Below, piece after piece: positions 9,590 through 18,630 of a DNA stretch of 64,000 nucleotides. Numbering within the stretch: position 1 is the stretch's first letter; every line of letters begins with the position of its first letter. The DNA is from AP-15 sp963774345 (GTDB taxonomy: Bacteria > Pseudomonadota > Alphaproteobacteria > ATCC43930 > CGMCC-115725), in NCBI GenBank assembly GCA_963774345.1, contig CAVZFB010000036.1, forward strand, positions 1-64,000, given 5' to 3'. A program made the position numbers and the translations under genes. Under the pieces are notes generated by a model. That model did not search any database and was not told where the DNA came from. It was given only the letters and a program-made list of their open reading frames with translations.

Positions 9590-10462
9590 ATGCGCAGGGT
9601 CGGAAAGAATTCCTTTACCGAAATCTATTTCGCCGGCTGCAACCCGAGCTTTGTCGAGACCAGCGACGGTTATGTGATGATCGACTCGCCGCAGCAGCCG
9701 ATCGATGCGGTGCGCTGGCGCGAGCGCATGGAGGACAAGGCCCCGATCCGCTATCTGATCAACACCGAGCCGCATGGCGACCACATCTCGGGCAACGCCT
9801 ATTTCACCAACACGAAGATTGTCGGACAGGTCCAGCTCCAGGAATGCTTCGAGCGTTATCTCTATGCGTTCGGCTCGCTCGACGAGAAGCGCGAGCGCTT
9901 CAAAGAGACCGATCCCGACAGTGTGTGGCTGGTCGGCCATCCGGACTACCCGGCCGCCAACCCGCCGACCGTGACCTTTACCGACACCATGACCCTCAAC
10001 CTGGGCAACCACACCTTCAACATCATCCACATGCCCGGCCATACCGCGCCGCAGACCTCGGTCCATGTGCCGGAAGAGGGGGTGGTCTTTACCGGCGACA
10101 ATGTCTTTTACAAATGCCGCAGCTGGCTGCAGGAATGCGATCCATGGGAGTGGCTGGCTGCGCTCAAAAGCATCGAGGCGCTCGATGTCGAGACCATTGT
10201 GCCGGGGCACGGCGACCCCTGCACCAAAGCCTATCTGAGGGAACAAGGGCAGATCGTCGAGAATTGGGTCGGCTATGTCGAGCACCTTGTCGATCGCGGC
10301 ATCAGCGCCGACGAGGCGCTAGGGGAACCCATCGAGGTCACCAAGCAGGACCCCTACCCGATCGGCCAACGCCTGTTCATGCTGGACGAGCGGCTAACCG
10401 ATATGACCGTGCGCAACCTCCATAAGCGGATCCTCGACAAGAAGCAGCAGGCCGGCGCTTAG
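9590..10462 (+). CDS. MBL-fold metallo-hydrolase
   Basis: A 290-residue metallo-beta-lactamase-fold protein. Metal ligands visible in order: EPHGDH (about residue 60), GHTAPQ with its His near 140, FTGDN (Asp near 160) and VPGHGD (His near 205). The first histidine of the usual HxHxDH motif is replaced by Glu (TEPHGDHISGN), so metal-site 1 is atypical. Substrate unknown; glyoxalase-II-like or lactonase-like thioester/ester hydrolysis is the general expectation. ATG at 9590 is preferred because AAGGGGAGG lies just upstream; the open frame extends further 5' but without coding character. It is followed 64 bases later by a nitroreductase gene in the same direction. Confidence 0.82.
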   Translation: MRRVGKNSFTEIYFAGCNPSFVETSDGYVMIDSPQQPIDAVRWRERMEDKAPIRYLINTEPHGDHISGNAYFTNTKIVGQVQLQECFERYLYAFGSLDEKRERFKETDPDSVWLVGHPDYPAANPPTVTFTDTMTLNLGNHTFNIIHMPGHTAPQTSVHVPEEGVVFTGDNVFYKCRSWLQECDPWEWLAALKSIEALDVETIVPGHGDPCTKAYLREQGQIVENWVGYVEHLVDRGISADEALGEPIEVTKQDPYPIGQRLFMLDERLTDMTVRNLHKRILDKKQQAGA

Positions 10463-10526
10463 GGCGGCCGGTGGTGAGAACCCCCGCACCCCGGCCGCTA
10501 AAATGCGGATAGCCGCGCCGCCGAAC

Positions 10527-11366
10527 ATGAGCGCGGATTACACCGCCGAATGGCATGCCCGCTTCGGCGACGACGCCGAACTGCCGGGCGATCTTCCCGA
10601 CATCCCCTGGCTGCGCCAGGTATTGCTGCGCCGCACCCATCGCCGCTATGCCCCGCGCCCTGTGCCCGAGGCGTTGCTGCGGCTCTTCCTCGCCGCCGCG
10701 TTCTCGGCCTCCTCGAAATCGGATTTCCAGCAGGCCTCGGTGATCCGGGTCGAAGACCGCGCCAGCCGCGACCGCCTCGCAGCGCTCGTTCCGGATATGC
10801 CGTGGATCGGCAATGCGCCGGTGTTTCTGGTGTTCTGCGGCGACGCGCGCCGTCTCGAGCGGATCGGCGAATTACGCGGCCATCAGCAGGACAACGGCCG
10901 GCTCGAAGGCTTCTTCAACGCCGCGATCGACGCCGCCCTGGTCATGCAGACCTTCATCCTGGCGGCCGAGACCGCCGGCCTCGGCTGCTGCCCGATCAGC
11001 GTCATCCGCAACCACGCCGGCGCGGTCGCCGAGATCCTGAAATTGCCGGACAAAGTCTTCCCGGTCGCCGGGCTGTGCCTCGGCTATCCCGCCGCCGAGG
11101 GCTTTGTCAGCATGCGCCTGCCGCTCGCCGTCACCCTCCACACCGACCGTTACGACGACTCCGCGCTCGCCGCAAACATCGAAAACTACGACCATCGCCG
11201 CGCCACCCGCTACGCACCGCCGCGCGAGCAGCAACGCGCGGCCGAAACCTTCGGCTACGCCGATTTCTACGGCTGGTCCGAAGACAAAGCCCGCCAAGCC
11301 GCCGCCCAGCCCGAAGGCCAAACCTTCCCACCCCACCTGCGCGCCCGCGGCTTCACCTTCGATTAG
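10527..11366 (+). CDS. Nitroreductase family protein
   Basis: A protein of about 279 residues of the FMN-dependent nitroreductase/flavin reductase superfamily. Supporting segments: the N-terminal RRTHRRYAPRPVPEALL, which holds the Arg pair that binds the FMN phosphate; a central AAIDAALVMQTFILAAETAGLGCCPISVIRN, the dimer-interface helix and loop; and GLCLGYPAAE near 200, typical of the NfsA/FRP branch. It should reduce nitroaromatics, quinones or flavin with NAD(P)H; the substrate is not predictable. The start is ambiguous between ATG 10503 and ATG 10527; I chose the second because the family homology begins soon after it. Same direction as the MBL-fold gene and possibly co-transcribed. Confidence 0.83.
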   Translation: MSADYTAEWHARFGDDAELPGDLPDIPWLRQVLLRRTHRRYAPRPVPEALLRLFLAAAFSASSKSDFQQASVIRVEDRASRDRLAALVPDMPWIGNAPVFLVFCGDARRLERIGELRGHQQDNGRLEGFFNAAIDAALVMQTFILAAETAGLGCCPISVIRNHAGAVAEILKLPDKVFPVAGLCLGYPAAEGFVSMRLPLAVTLHTDRYDDSALAANIENYDHRRATRYAPPREQQRAAETFGYADFYGWSEDKARQAAAQPEGQTFPPHLRARGFTFD

Positions 11367-11552
11367 CCTGCGCTGGGCTCACCCGCTGCGTGCACGGCCG
11401 TTCGCGGGGCCGCCGCAACCGCGCCGCGCTGCGCCCGTCCTTGCCGGCCGCTCCCGAGAGTGCGATCTTCAATCCAGGGGCAAGAAGACCATAACCGCCG
11501 GTCACCACCCCGGAAATCGGGGAGATGTCGGCTCATCTCGGGGAGAATCGCC

Positions 11553-12026
11553 ATGCCGATGCCGGACACCGATGATCTGGCGCTGTGGTATGCGCTCAAT
11601 CGGCTAATGATCAACTACTGGGCCGATGTCGATCACAACGGCGGCAACCAGGCGCACGAGTTTTATCTGCCGGATGCGCTCTATGCCGTGGGCAACAACC
11701 GATTCGAGGGAACCGAAAAGATCCGCGCCTTCTATGCCCGGCGCCGCGAGCACGGCACAACCACCACGCGGCACTTGGTCGACAATCTTCGGGTCTTTCG
11801 CGGCGACCCGCGGCATGCGCGGGCGGTCGGAGCGATGAGCCTCTACCGCGCCGACGGCCGGCCGCCGTTCCGGGGAGCAAAACCGCCCGCGATGATCGCC
11901 GATTTCGAAGCACAATGCCTGCTCGCCGAAGACCGGCTGTGGCTTTTTCAGTCGCACCTCTTGCGGCCGATTTTCGTCGGCAGCGACCTCCCCGCTTCGA
12001 TCACGATCGACCCGCAACGCCTCTAG
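11553..12026 (+). CDS. SnoaL-like/NTF2-fold protein
   Basis: A 157-residue protein with the order of secondary structure seen in the SnoaL-like NTF2 fold. An N-terminal helix (DLALWYALNRLMINYWADVDH) is followed by a helix-strand pair with YLPDALYAVGNNRFEG, then KIRAFYARR, and later strands containing RHLVDNLRVF, GAMSLYRAD and CLLAEDRLWLFQSHLL. Such domains occur in ring hydroxylase small subunits, ketosteroid isomerases and many uncharacterised enzymes; the Asp/His pairs are present but do not fix a reaction. A GGGAGAA ribosome site precedes the ATG. No specific function assigned. Confidence 0.72.
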   Translation: MPMPDTDDLALWYALNRLMINYWADVDHNGGNQAHEFYLPDALYAVGNNRFEGTEKIRAFYARRREHGTTTTRHLVDNLRVFRGDPRHARAVGAMSLYRADGRPPFRGAKPPAMIADFEAQCLLAEDRLWLFQSHLLRPIFVGSDLPASITIDPQRL

Positions 12027-12124
12027 CGCCGGCGCGCGGCCGGCAGCGCGCCCCCACGCATGCGCTTTCAAAGAATCGGGATTGGAGACCGACGCATAAT
12101 TTCGGGGAGAGGGAGTCCGAAACG

Positions 12125-12691
12125 GTGAAGGCGAGAGGCATCGGCGAGCCGGTCACGCTGGCCGCATTGTTTGTCGGCCTTCTGAAAGTCTCGCTCTACG
12201 GTATCGGCGGCGGCGGCGGGATCGTTTGGGCGCGCCGCATCGCCGTCGAGAACCGCAATTGGATCAGCGACGCGGAATTTGCCGACATCGTCAGCCTCTG
12301 CCAGTTCATGCCCGGGCCGAACATCGTTGGCATCGCCGTTTGCGTCGGGGCCAGGATGCGGGGTGGGGCCGGCGCGATTGCGGCTCTCTGCGGCTTCCTG
12401 GTCGTCCCGTGGGCAGTTGGCTTCTCGCTCGGCGTGTTCCTCCTCAAATATGCTCACCTGACGATCCTGCGGAACATCCTCGGCGGGATTGCCGCGACGG
12501 CCGCCGGGCTGCTGATCGCCACCGGCATCAGGCTGCTGATGCCATATCGCCGCCGCGCGGCGGCCTTGATTTTTGCTGCGTTAGCCTTCGCCCTTGTCAC
12601 CTTCGGCAGACTGCCGCTGCTTATCGTTCTGTTTGGCCTCGTGCCGCTCAGCATCGCCGTCGCCGGCGTCGAACGCGCGAGAGCCCGATGA
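12125..12691 (+). CDS. Chromate transporter, first half-size subunit
   Basis: A 188-residue membrane protein of the CHR family (short-chain type). It has the family signatures: GIGGGGGIVWARR near the start, WISDAEFADIVSLCQFMPGPN (the conserved PGPN motif) at about 50-70, then four to five hydrophobic helices. The start is GTG at 12125, with GGGGAGAGGGA upstream. It overlaps the second subunit by 4 bases (ATGA), so the two are translationally coupled. The paired short proteins probably form a heterodimer equivalent to long ChrA, exporting chromate or a related anion; substrate by family. Confidence 0.86.
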   Translation: MKARGIGEPVTLAALFVGLLKVSLYGIGGGGGIVWARRIAVENRNWISDAEFADIVSLCQFMPGPNIVGIAVCVGARMRGGAGAIAALCGFLVVPWAVGFSLGVFLLKYAHLTILRNILGGIAATAAGLLIATGIRLLMPYRRRAAALIFAALAFALVTFGRLPLLIVLFGLVPLSIAVAGVERARAR

Positions 12692-13221
12692 CCGGCGCCT
12701 CCGCGCCGATTGCGCTGACCGCGCATCTTGCCGTGCTCTCGTCAGTCAGCTTTGGCGGCTTCCCGACTGTGCTGCCGGATGTCCGCAACTTCGTGGTCGG
12801 CACCCATCGCTGGATGACGGATCAGGAATTCGCCAATATTTTCGCGATTGCCCAGTCCATCCCCGGGCCGAACATGATCCTGATGATGAGCTTTGTCGGA
12901 TGGAAAGTATGGGGATTTCCCGGAGCCGTGACGAGCGCGTTTGCCACCTTCGGACCGCCTTGCGCCATGTACTTCGCCGGGTATCGTTTATGGGATCGGT
13001 TTCGCGACGCGCCATGGCAGCGGATCGTGCGTCTCGGCCTAGTGCCGGTAACCATGGGGATCGTCATCGCCAGCGGCGCCGTGATGGCGCGTGCGGCGGA
13101 TACCGGGTGGCGGACCGCTGCCGTCACCATCGTCGCGGCTGCGATCACCCTCGCGACACGGCTCAGTCCGATGTGGATGCTTCTCGCGGGCGCCGCTCTC
13201 GGCGGCCTCGGCCTGCTTTAA
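12688..13221 (+). CDS. Chromate transporter, second half-size subunit
   Basis: A 177-residue partner of the preceding gene with the same family motifs: SFGGFPTVLPD near the N-terminus, WMTDQEFANIFAIAQSIPGPN at about 40-65, and hydrophobic helices to the end. The two subunits are clearly homologous to each other but diverged, the usual state of short-chain CHR pairs thought to insert in opposite orientations in the membrane. The ATG overlaps the stop of the first subunit. A radical SAM gene starts about 80 bases downstream on the same strand, but I see no functional reason to link them. Confidence 0.86.
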   Translation: MTGASAPIALTAHLAVLSSVSFGGFPTVLPDVRNFVVGTHRWMTDQEFANIFAIAQSIPGPNMILMMSFVGWKVWGFPGAVTSAFATFGPPCAMYFAGYRLWDRFRDAPWQRIVRLGLVPVTMGIVIASGAVMARAADTGWRTAAVTIVAAAITLATRLSPMWMLLAGAALGGLGLL

Positions 13222-13302
13222 TACGGCCTCGATCGCGTTGCCACTCCCGAGCACTCACTCGCGCGATTTCACTGGTTTAATTTCAATGCTACTCATACAA
13301 AC

Positions 13303-15060
13303 ATGAAAATCCGAGACCCCATCGAGACCGCTGGTATTGCGGCGCAGCGGCGTTTCCAGCTCGTCTTGATCAAGCCATCACATTACGACGATGACGGCTT
13401 CGTAATACGTTGGTGGCGATCGATCATTCCATCGAATTCGCTCGCTGCCCTTTACAGCATTGGGGAGGACTCCGCGGTACGAGGCGTGCTTGGTCCCGAC
13501 ATCGCCATCGACATCGAGGCGATCGATGAGACCAATACGCGCGTCGATGTTCCCGGCTTGCTGCAGAGGTTCCGCTCACACGGCGGCTTCGGGCTCGTCG
13601 CTCTAGTGGGTGTTCAGTCCAACCAGTTTCCTCGCGCTCTCGACATCGCACGCCCGTTCCGCGAGGCTGGCGTCGCGGTCGCCATCGGCGGCTTCCATGT
13701 CTCCGGCGTCATTTCGATGATCGACGGTCAGGCGCTTGGACTAGACACCTGCCGTGAGATGGGCATCGCTGTGTTCGCGGGCGAGGCGGAGGGGCGGCTC
13801 GAGCAGTTGCTGCAGGATGCCGCAACCGGCCGCCTGGCACCCGTTTACGATTTCATGACCGACCTTCCATCGATCAGCGAGACTCCTGTTCCGTTCCTGC
13901 CTAAGCGATATGTCACGCGTACATACGGCGTGAGCTCGAGCTTCGACGCAGGACGTGGCTGCCCCTATCAGTGTTCGTTCTGCACCATTATCAATGTGCA
14001 GGGCCGTAAATCGCGCCATCGTTCCGCGGACGACGTGGAGCGCCTCGTGCGACTGAACTGGTCGCACGGCATTCACAAGTTTTTCGTCACCGACGACAAT
14101 TTCGCGCGCAACAAGAACTGGGAGGCGATCTTCGATCGCCTGATCTCGCTCCGTGATAAAGACGGTATCCCGCTCGGCCTGATGATCCAAGTCGATACGC
14201 TCTGTCACAAGATTCCGCGCTTCATTGAGAAGGCCAAGCGTGCCGGCGTCACGCGCGTGTTCATCGGGCTCGAAAACATCAACCCCGACAATCTCCTGGC
14301 GGTAAAAAAGCGACAGAACAAGATTGCTGAATATCGCAAGATGCTGCTTGCCTGGAAAGCGCGTGGCGTCATCACGCTCGCGGGCTACATCCTCGGCTTT
14401 CCTGCTGATACCCCGGACTCGATCCGCCGCGATATCGCCATTATCCAACGTGAGCTTCCGATCGACATACTGGAGTTCTTCTGTCTCACACCGTTACCCG
14501 GTTCGGAAGATCATCAGAAGCTCTGGCGGCGATGCGTGGCGATGGATCCAGACCTAAACAAATACGACGTCGAGCATGTCTGCACGGCCCATCCGAATAT
14601 GAGCCAGCATGAGTGGGAGGAAATCTATCGCGAGGCATGGTCGCTGTATTACTCGAACGACCACATGCGCACGCTGCTCAGACGTGCAGCTGCGACCGGG
14701 CTGCCGATGGGCAGCCTTGTGCGCCTACTGGTGACCTTTGCGACCACCGTTCCGATCGAGAACGTACATCCGCTCCAGGGCGGACTGGTACGGTTGAAGC
14801 ACCCCTCAGAGCGCCGCCCTGGCCTGCCGCGCCTCAATCCCTGGCTGTTTTGGCCAGCTTTCGTGTTCGACATCATGCGCAAACACGTCAGCCTCGCTGT
14901 CGTGAGCGTTCGGTTGTTACTGATCGCCCACGCGATCTATCGCGATCCCGCCGCAAAAGCCTATACCGATCGGGCGCTGACGCATGGTGCGCCGGAGGAC
15001 GAGGCGAAGCTTGAGCTGCTTGCCCCCGTCGCCGCCGCTGCAAAGCGTCAGGCCGCTTGA
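13303..15060 (+). CDS. B12-binding domain-containing radical SAM protein
   Basis: A 585-residue class B radical SAM enzyme. Residues about 18-180 resemble a cobalamin-binding Rossmann domain (QLVLIKPSHYDDDGF, GLVALVGVQSNQFPRA, VAIGGFHVS). The radical SAM core follows, with the cluster motif GCPYQCSFCTI at about residues 224-234 (CxxxCxxC), then TDDNFARN and FIGLENINPD. The C-terminal 150 residues are helical and hydrophobic in part. This class performs methylations or rearrangements on unreactive carbons in, for example, hopanoid, bacteriochlorophyll and natural-product pathways; no neighbour reveals the substrate. ATG 13303 is the only good start, although no strong ribosome site precedes it. 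Confidence 0.85.
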   Translation: MKIRDPIETAGIAAQRRFQLVLIKPSHYDDDGFVIRWWRSIIPSNSLAALYSIGEDSAVRGVLGPDIAIDIEAIDETNTRVDVPGLLQRFRSHGGFGLVALVGVQSNQFPRALDIARPFREAGVAVAIGGFHVSGVISMIDGQALGLDTCREMGIAVFAGEAEGRLEQLLQDAATGRLAPVYDFMTDLPSISETPVPFLPKRYVTRTYGVSSSFDAGRGCPYQCSFCTIINVQGRKSRHRSADDVERLVRLNWSHGIHKFFVTDDNFARNKNWEAIFDRLISLRDKDGIPLGLMIQVDTLCHKIPRFIEKAKRAGVTRVFIGLENINPDNLLAVKKRQNKIAEYRKMLLAWKARGVITLAGYILGFPADTPDSIRRDIAIIQRELPIDILEFFCLTPLPGSEDHQKLWRRCVAMDPDLNKYDVEHVCTAHPNMSQHEWEEIYREAWSLYYSNDHMRTLLRRAAATGLPMGSLVRLLVTFATTVPIENVHPLQGGLVRLKHPSERRPGLPRLNPWLFWPAFVFDIMRKHVSLAVVSVRLLLIAHAIYRDPAAKAYTDRALTHGAPEDEAKLELLAPVAAAAKRQAA

Positions 15061-15188
15061 ATCAGCTGTCGCCGCCTGCATGTTCTAATTTGTCCTGGCG
15101 ACGCTTATTAGCTTCGACCTTATCTCGAATGCTTTGACAGCGTCAGAATCATCGATGCGGGCGGCCCAAGTGTTGACGCGCATCCCCA

Positions 15189-15984
15189 TTAATGACTTGC
15201 GGGCGGTGTCGCGGTGGTAAGCCGTGGCAAGGGGGTCGGTCCCTTCGTCACACCGAAGGCGAAGGTCACCCCAGCGCGGATCTCGCTCACTGTGTGGTCG
15301 TTGACGCGCGCACCGCGCATCGCAAAATCAACCGCTAAATTGTCTTTGACCTGCCAGATGGCTCCGATCAGGCCGGAGCGGGTCTCGAACCGGCCGACAT
15401 CGAGCTCGTAGAAGAATTCACTAGACCGGCCGTACCGGCCAGTCGTGCGGACCCTCGACAATGGTGTCGACAATATAATCGGCATGCTGATCGCGGGTCA
15501 GCGCCGCCTCGAGGTTTAGATGGATTGTCGCCCGGCTCCACTGCTGCGAGACGATGCCGATTAGACCGACCCCAGTGCCCGGCTCGTCACGGATGCCCGG
15601 AAGCAACACGTCCCATTCAGTCGCGATGCTGGGTCCCGGTTTCTCTTGGAGGCTGCCTTCGCGCAGCACGGTTTTGAGCGAAGCGATGTTGCCGACCAAG
15701 CTGGTTCCCGGCAAATCGCCGGCAAGCGCGTGCGCAAGATCGCCTTCGATCGTCGCTTCCCAGTCCGGCGTAAACCCGTAATTGACCCTTAAATCGGGTG
15801 CAAAGAGCACGCGCTCGGCTCCCTCGCGAAGGTATTCGACGGGACCAAGCTCGATTTCGATCTCCCCCGGATCAGCCACGGCCGCATCCGTCCCATCGAA
15901 CGGACGATAGGCCTGTGCAGTCCCGCACCAGCACGCGAACACAGCCGCCGGCGCCAAAGCCGTAGCGGCCTCTCTCGCCTTCAT
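15189..15984 (-). pseudogene. Exported outer-membrane-beta-barrel-like protein, frameshifted
   Basis: An exported protein of about 264 residues read in two frames. The first (from ATG 15984) has a signal peptide (ALAPAAVFACWCGTAQA-YR) and strands such as GEIEIELGPVEYLREG and VNYGFTPDWEATIEGD, typical of outer-membrane phenol-degradation/transporter-like barrels. It ends early after PHDWPVRPV. The protein continues in the next frame as SEFFYELDVGRFETRSGLIGA to the stop at 15189. One extra base near 15424-15428 explains the break. The gene overlaps the upstream beta-propeller gene by 4 bases (TCAT), so it belongs to that operon. Function beyond an outer-membrane role is not evident. Confidence 0.68.
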
Positions 15985-16967
15985 GAGGCAGGACGGAACA
16001 CCCAGATCGCCGCCGGTTCGTTCGACCTTGCCCGCACGGCCACGAAGAGCCGGTCGAGTTCGGGAACAAACAGCGATGTTCGCGCACCCGATACCGTCGG
16101 CACCCGCGCGATCCGGCGATAACCGGCCGCATCAGCGGCGAAAACATCGACGACGCCCTCACCGCAGCTCACATAAACGCGATGACGCTTGGCATCGGCA
16201 AACACGTCGTCGGCATCGCCGCAGGTCGCGGTCTTGGCTACGACTCGCCCATCCTCGGTGGACAGCGCCATCAAGACCGGCGGGCTGCGAAAGACGACAA
16301 GAACCCGGTGCACGTCGGCGTCGATCGCCATTGGAAAGTTCGATCCAGCGCCCGGCGTCGGCAGCGATCGGCTGGTCCCCGCCGCGAGGTCCACGACCTC
16401 GATCGCGCGGGCATCCGGCACGTTGATAAAAATCCGCGCGCCGGCTGGATCGAGCCGAAAGCTCTCGGGGTGGCCTTTGAGACGGATATCGGCGACCTTG
16501 GTTCGGCTTTGCGGATCGATGACTGCGATCGCGCCGTTGCCATAACCGACCAGCACATGATTACGCGAGGCGTCCACCCGAACGTTGTCGGCATCGTCAC
16601 CGAGCTTGATGCGGCCGATCGGCGCTAGATCGTCGCCGCGCAGTGCCCGTACCGAGCCGTCGCCGCCATTCGCCACGTAGACGCTGTCGGCAGAGGCGAC
16701 GTACGCCACACCCTGCGGCTCGCTGAAGCCGGCGATTGTGCGCACCTTCCCGCTCGCCAGTTCCACGACCCCCAGGCTGTCATTGCCGAGTTCGGCGACA
16801 AACAGCCGCTGGCGCTTTACATCGACGCCGAGGTGATCGATGCGGCCGCTCACATCGCCGAGCGGGATCTTCGTCTCGAGCACCAGAGGCGGCCCCGCCG
16901 TCTGAGCCACCGCGGGGGCAGCCCATATGAGGCTTGCCCCCAGCAGCAAGATCGCCCGCGCAAACAC
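15981..16967 (-). CDS. Exported YncE-like beta-propeller protein
   Basis: A 328-residue periplasmic or secreted protein. The signal peptide is MFARAILLLGASLIWAAPAVAQ. The mature part has repeated beta-propeller blades, each near 40-45 residues: GRIDHLGVDVKRQRLFVAEL, GVAYVASADSVYVANGGDG, NVRVDASRNHVLVGYGNG, DDVFADAKRHRVYVSCGEG. This is the pattern of YVTN/YncE-type propellers. These bind diverse ligands and rarely show catalysis by sequence alone; no heme or PQQ motif is visible. Only two bases separate it from the DUF1259 gene and it overlaps the barrel gene, so the three are probably co-expressed at the cell envelope. Confidence 0.78.
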   Translation of the reverse strand: MFARAILLLGASLIWAAPAVAQTAGPPLVLETKIPLGDVSGRIDHLGVDVKRQRLFVAELGNDSLGVVELASGKVRTIAGFSEPQGVAYVASADSVYVANGGDGSVRALRGDDLAPIGRIKLGDDADNVRVDASRNHVLVGYGNGAIAVIDPQSRTKVADIRLKGHPESFRLDPAGARIFINVPDARAIEVVDLAAGTSRSLPTPGAGSNFPMAIDADVHRVLVVFRSPPVLMALSTEDGRVVAKTATCGDADDVFADAKRHRVYVSCGEGVVDVFAADAAGYRRIARVPTVSGARTSLFVPELDRLFVAVRARSNEPAAIWVFRPAS

Positions 16968-16969
16968 AC

Positions 16970-17863
16970 CTAGCTCTTGGCGATGTTGATCTGCGCCAGC
17001 GCCGCCTTTAGCCCCTCGGCAAGCTTCACCGCATCGTCATTGGCCCAGAAGTGCATGAAAAAGAGGCGCGGCTGGTCGTCGAGCATGTGGTTGTGGATCG
17101 CGGTGACCTCGATCCCATGGTCGCGCAGCACCTTCAGCACGGGGTTCACCTCACTGGCTATCAGCACGAAATCGCCGGTAATCGCCGCCTTGCCGCCGCC
17201 GGTCGGCTGAAAGTTGATACCGATCGCCGAGCCCATCGCCGGTGGGACCACCATGCCACCGTCCCTGATCGTTTCCGCGCGCGGGATGCCAAACTGGTAG
17301 ACGCCACCCACATTCTTACCCTTGGCGCCGAGCGCCTGATCGATCGCCGCGGTGTCGAGATCGATCGGCGGCGGAGCTGCCCCCGGCGCAGGCGCAGCGA
17401 ACGGGGTCTTGCTCTCGGCGAGCGCCGTGTGCAGCTCGGTGGCAAGCGTCACCGGATCGCCATGGCCGAGCACGTGCATGTACATCGTGAAAGGCCGGTT
17501 GCGCAGCAGATGGTTGTGCAGCGCGGTGATTTCGATGCCCGCCGCGGCGAGCTTCGCCATGACCGGATTGACCTCCTCTTCGGTCAAGACGACGTCACCC
17601 ATGACCATGCCTTGATCGCCGGTCTTCTCGAAGGCGAGCCAGCCGCCGAGTGCAAAGCCGGGTTTGAGGGCGACGCCGTCGAGCGTCGCTTTCAGATCGG
17701 TGCGCGGCAGACCGACGCGATAGACACCGCCCGGCATTGCCGCACCAGTTTTTCCGAGCGCCTTGCCAACTTCCGGCTGCCAGTCGTTATCGGCCGCGAA
17801 GGTGAGGCCGGGTATCCCGGCAAAAATAACCGCAAGCGCCAGCTTTCGTGCATAAGCCTTCAT
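16970..17863 (-). CDS. DUF1259 domain (LppY/LpqO-like) exported protein
   Basis: A 297-residue exported protein with a signal peptide (about residues 1-23, ending LTFA-AD). It carries two copies of the DUF1259 unit, each with the diagnostic helix-histidine pattern: EITALHNHLL (about 110) and VTAIHNHML (about 255), and downstream TMYMHVLGHGDP and LFFMHFWANDD. The family was first described as mycobacterial LppY/LpqO lipoproteins; its function is unknown, though the conserved histidines suggest metal or small-ligand binding. It sits between the PepSY-like protein and the beta-propeller protein in a leftward run of exported proteins. Confidence 0.82.
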   Translation of the reverse strand: MKAYARKLALAVIFAGIPGLTFAADNDWQPEVGKALGKTGAAMPGGVYRVGLPRTDLKATLDGVALKPGFALGGWLAFEKTGDQGMVMGDVVLTEEEVNPVMAKLAAAGIEITALHNHLLRNRPFTMYMHVLGHGDPVTLATELHTALAESKTPFAAPAPGAAPPPIDLDTAAIDQALGAKGKNVGGVYQFGIPRAETIRDGGMVVPPAMGSAIGINFQPTGGGKAAITGDFVLIASEVNPVLKVLRDHGIEVTAIHNHMLDDQPRLFFMHFWANDDAVKLAEGLKAALAQINIAKS

Positions 17864-17909
17864 GGTCGTCCTCCCTTGTTTAAGCAGCCCGAACGGCGCC
17901 CCGCCGCCT

Positions 17910-18428
17910 TCAATCGAGCTTCTCCGTTACCTTCTTGAACGTCATTCCCTGCACCAGCGTCACCTCGGCGATTGCGTTGCCGTCTTGCAGTTGCGGGTAG
18001 ATGCTTACCGCCCGGGATCCCGGATTGGCGTTGACCGCGGTCTCGGCGGCGGTCAGCAAGGGCACTTTCGCCTTTGCCATCGCGGCTTTTTGCGCTGTCG
18101 CCTCCTTGAGATCGTCGGCATCCTTGATCTTCTCGGCTTCGGTAACCGCGCCGGTGCCGGGATCGGATACCACTTCCATAAAGTCGGCGCCCTTCATCGT
18201 ATAAACCGACAATTGTAATTTGCCGTCATCGATCTCAAACTTCGCCGAGATCGGCGTTCCGTCCGGCTCGCTCGCCTTCAGCCCGCCCTGCAAGGTCGCC
18301 GTTGCGTCACTAACGGCGGCCGCCAAAGCCGCGGGATCGCTGCCCTCTGCCCGGGCAGGAGGCGCTCCGACGCTGCAAAACTCGATCGCAGCAACCAGCA
18401 ATGCCCATCGCACCGCTCGTGAACTCAT
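17910..18428 (-). CDS. Exported PepSY-like protein
   Basis: A 172-residue protein with a signal peptide (MSSRAVRWALLVAAIEFC, cleavage near PARA-EG). The mature region has two alpha-beta units, LQGGLKASEPDGTPISAKFEIDDGKLQLSVYTMKG and a C-terminal AIAEVTLVQGMTFKKVTEKLD, the pattern expected of PepSY-type domains, though the match is loose. Small exported PepSY proteins often sit beside OmpR-type two-component systems, and here the response-regulator gene diverges 202 bases away. It is the first gene of the leftward run of envelope proteins. A direct role in sensing or inhibiting something for that system is inference. Confidence 0.6.
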   Translation of the reverse strand: MSSRAVRWALLVAAIEFCSVGAPPARAEGSDPAALAAAVSDATATLQGGLKASEPDGTPISAKFEIDDGKLQLSVYTMKGADFMEVVSDPGTGAVTEAEKIKDADDLKEATAQKAAMAKAKVPLLTAAETAVNANPGSRAVSIYPQLQDGNAIAEVTLVQGMTFKKVTEKLD

Positions 18429-18478
18429 CGTCCAATCCTCCCTCGAACGACAGGAGCGGCGGAGCTTGGCAGCGGTCC

Positions 18479-18572
18479 TTTAAGGCAGTTTTAACACCTT
18501 CTTCACGGTCGATCGGCCGCGGCCAAGCCCGGTTTGGCGGCCGCGGGTGTCAGACGCTAAAACTGCCTTAAA
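18479..18572. promoter_or_regulatory. Divergent control region with perfect 15-bp inverted repeat
   Basis: Between the PepSY-like gene and the response-regulator gene, TTTAAGGCAGTTTTA (18479-18493) is repeated exactly as its reverse complement at 18558-18572. Within each arm TTTAA recurs with an 11-base step (TTTAA at 18479 and 18490), the direct-repeat spacing typical of OmpR/PhoB-family binding boxes. The two boxes face opposite ways, one toward each gene. Likely operators of the adjacent response regulator, controlling both its own operon and the envelope genes. Confidence 0.65.
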
Positions 18573-18630
18573 CTTCGGGCAGCTCCATGCTGTGACTTAA
18601 CCAGACATCTTCGCATGAGCGGAGACAGCC

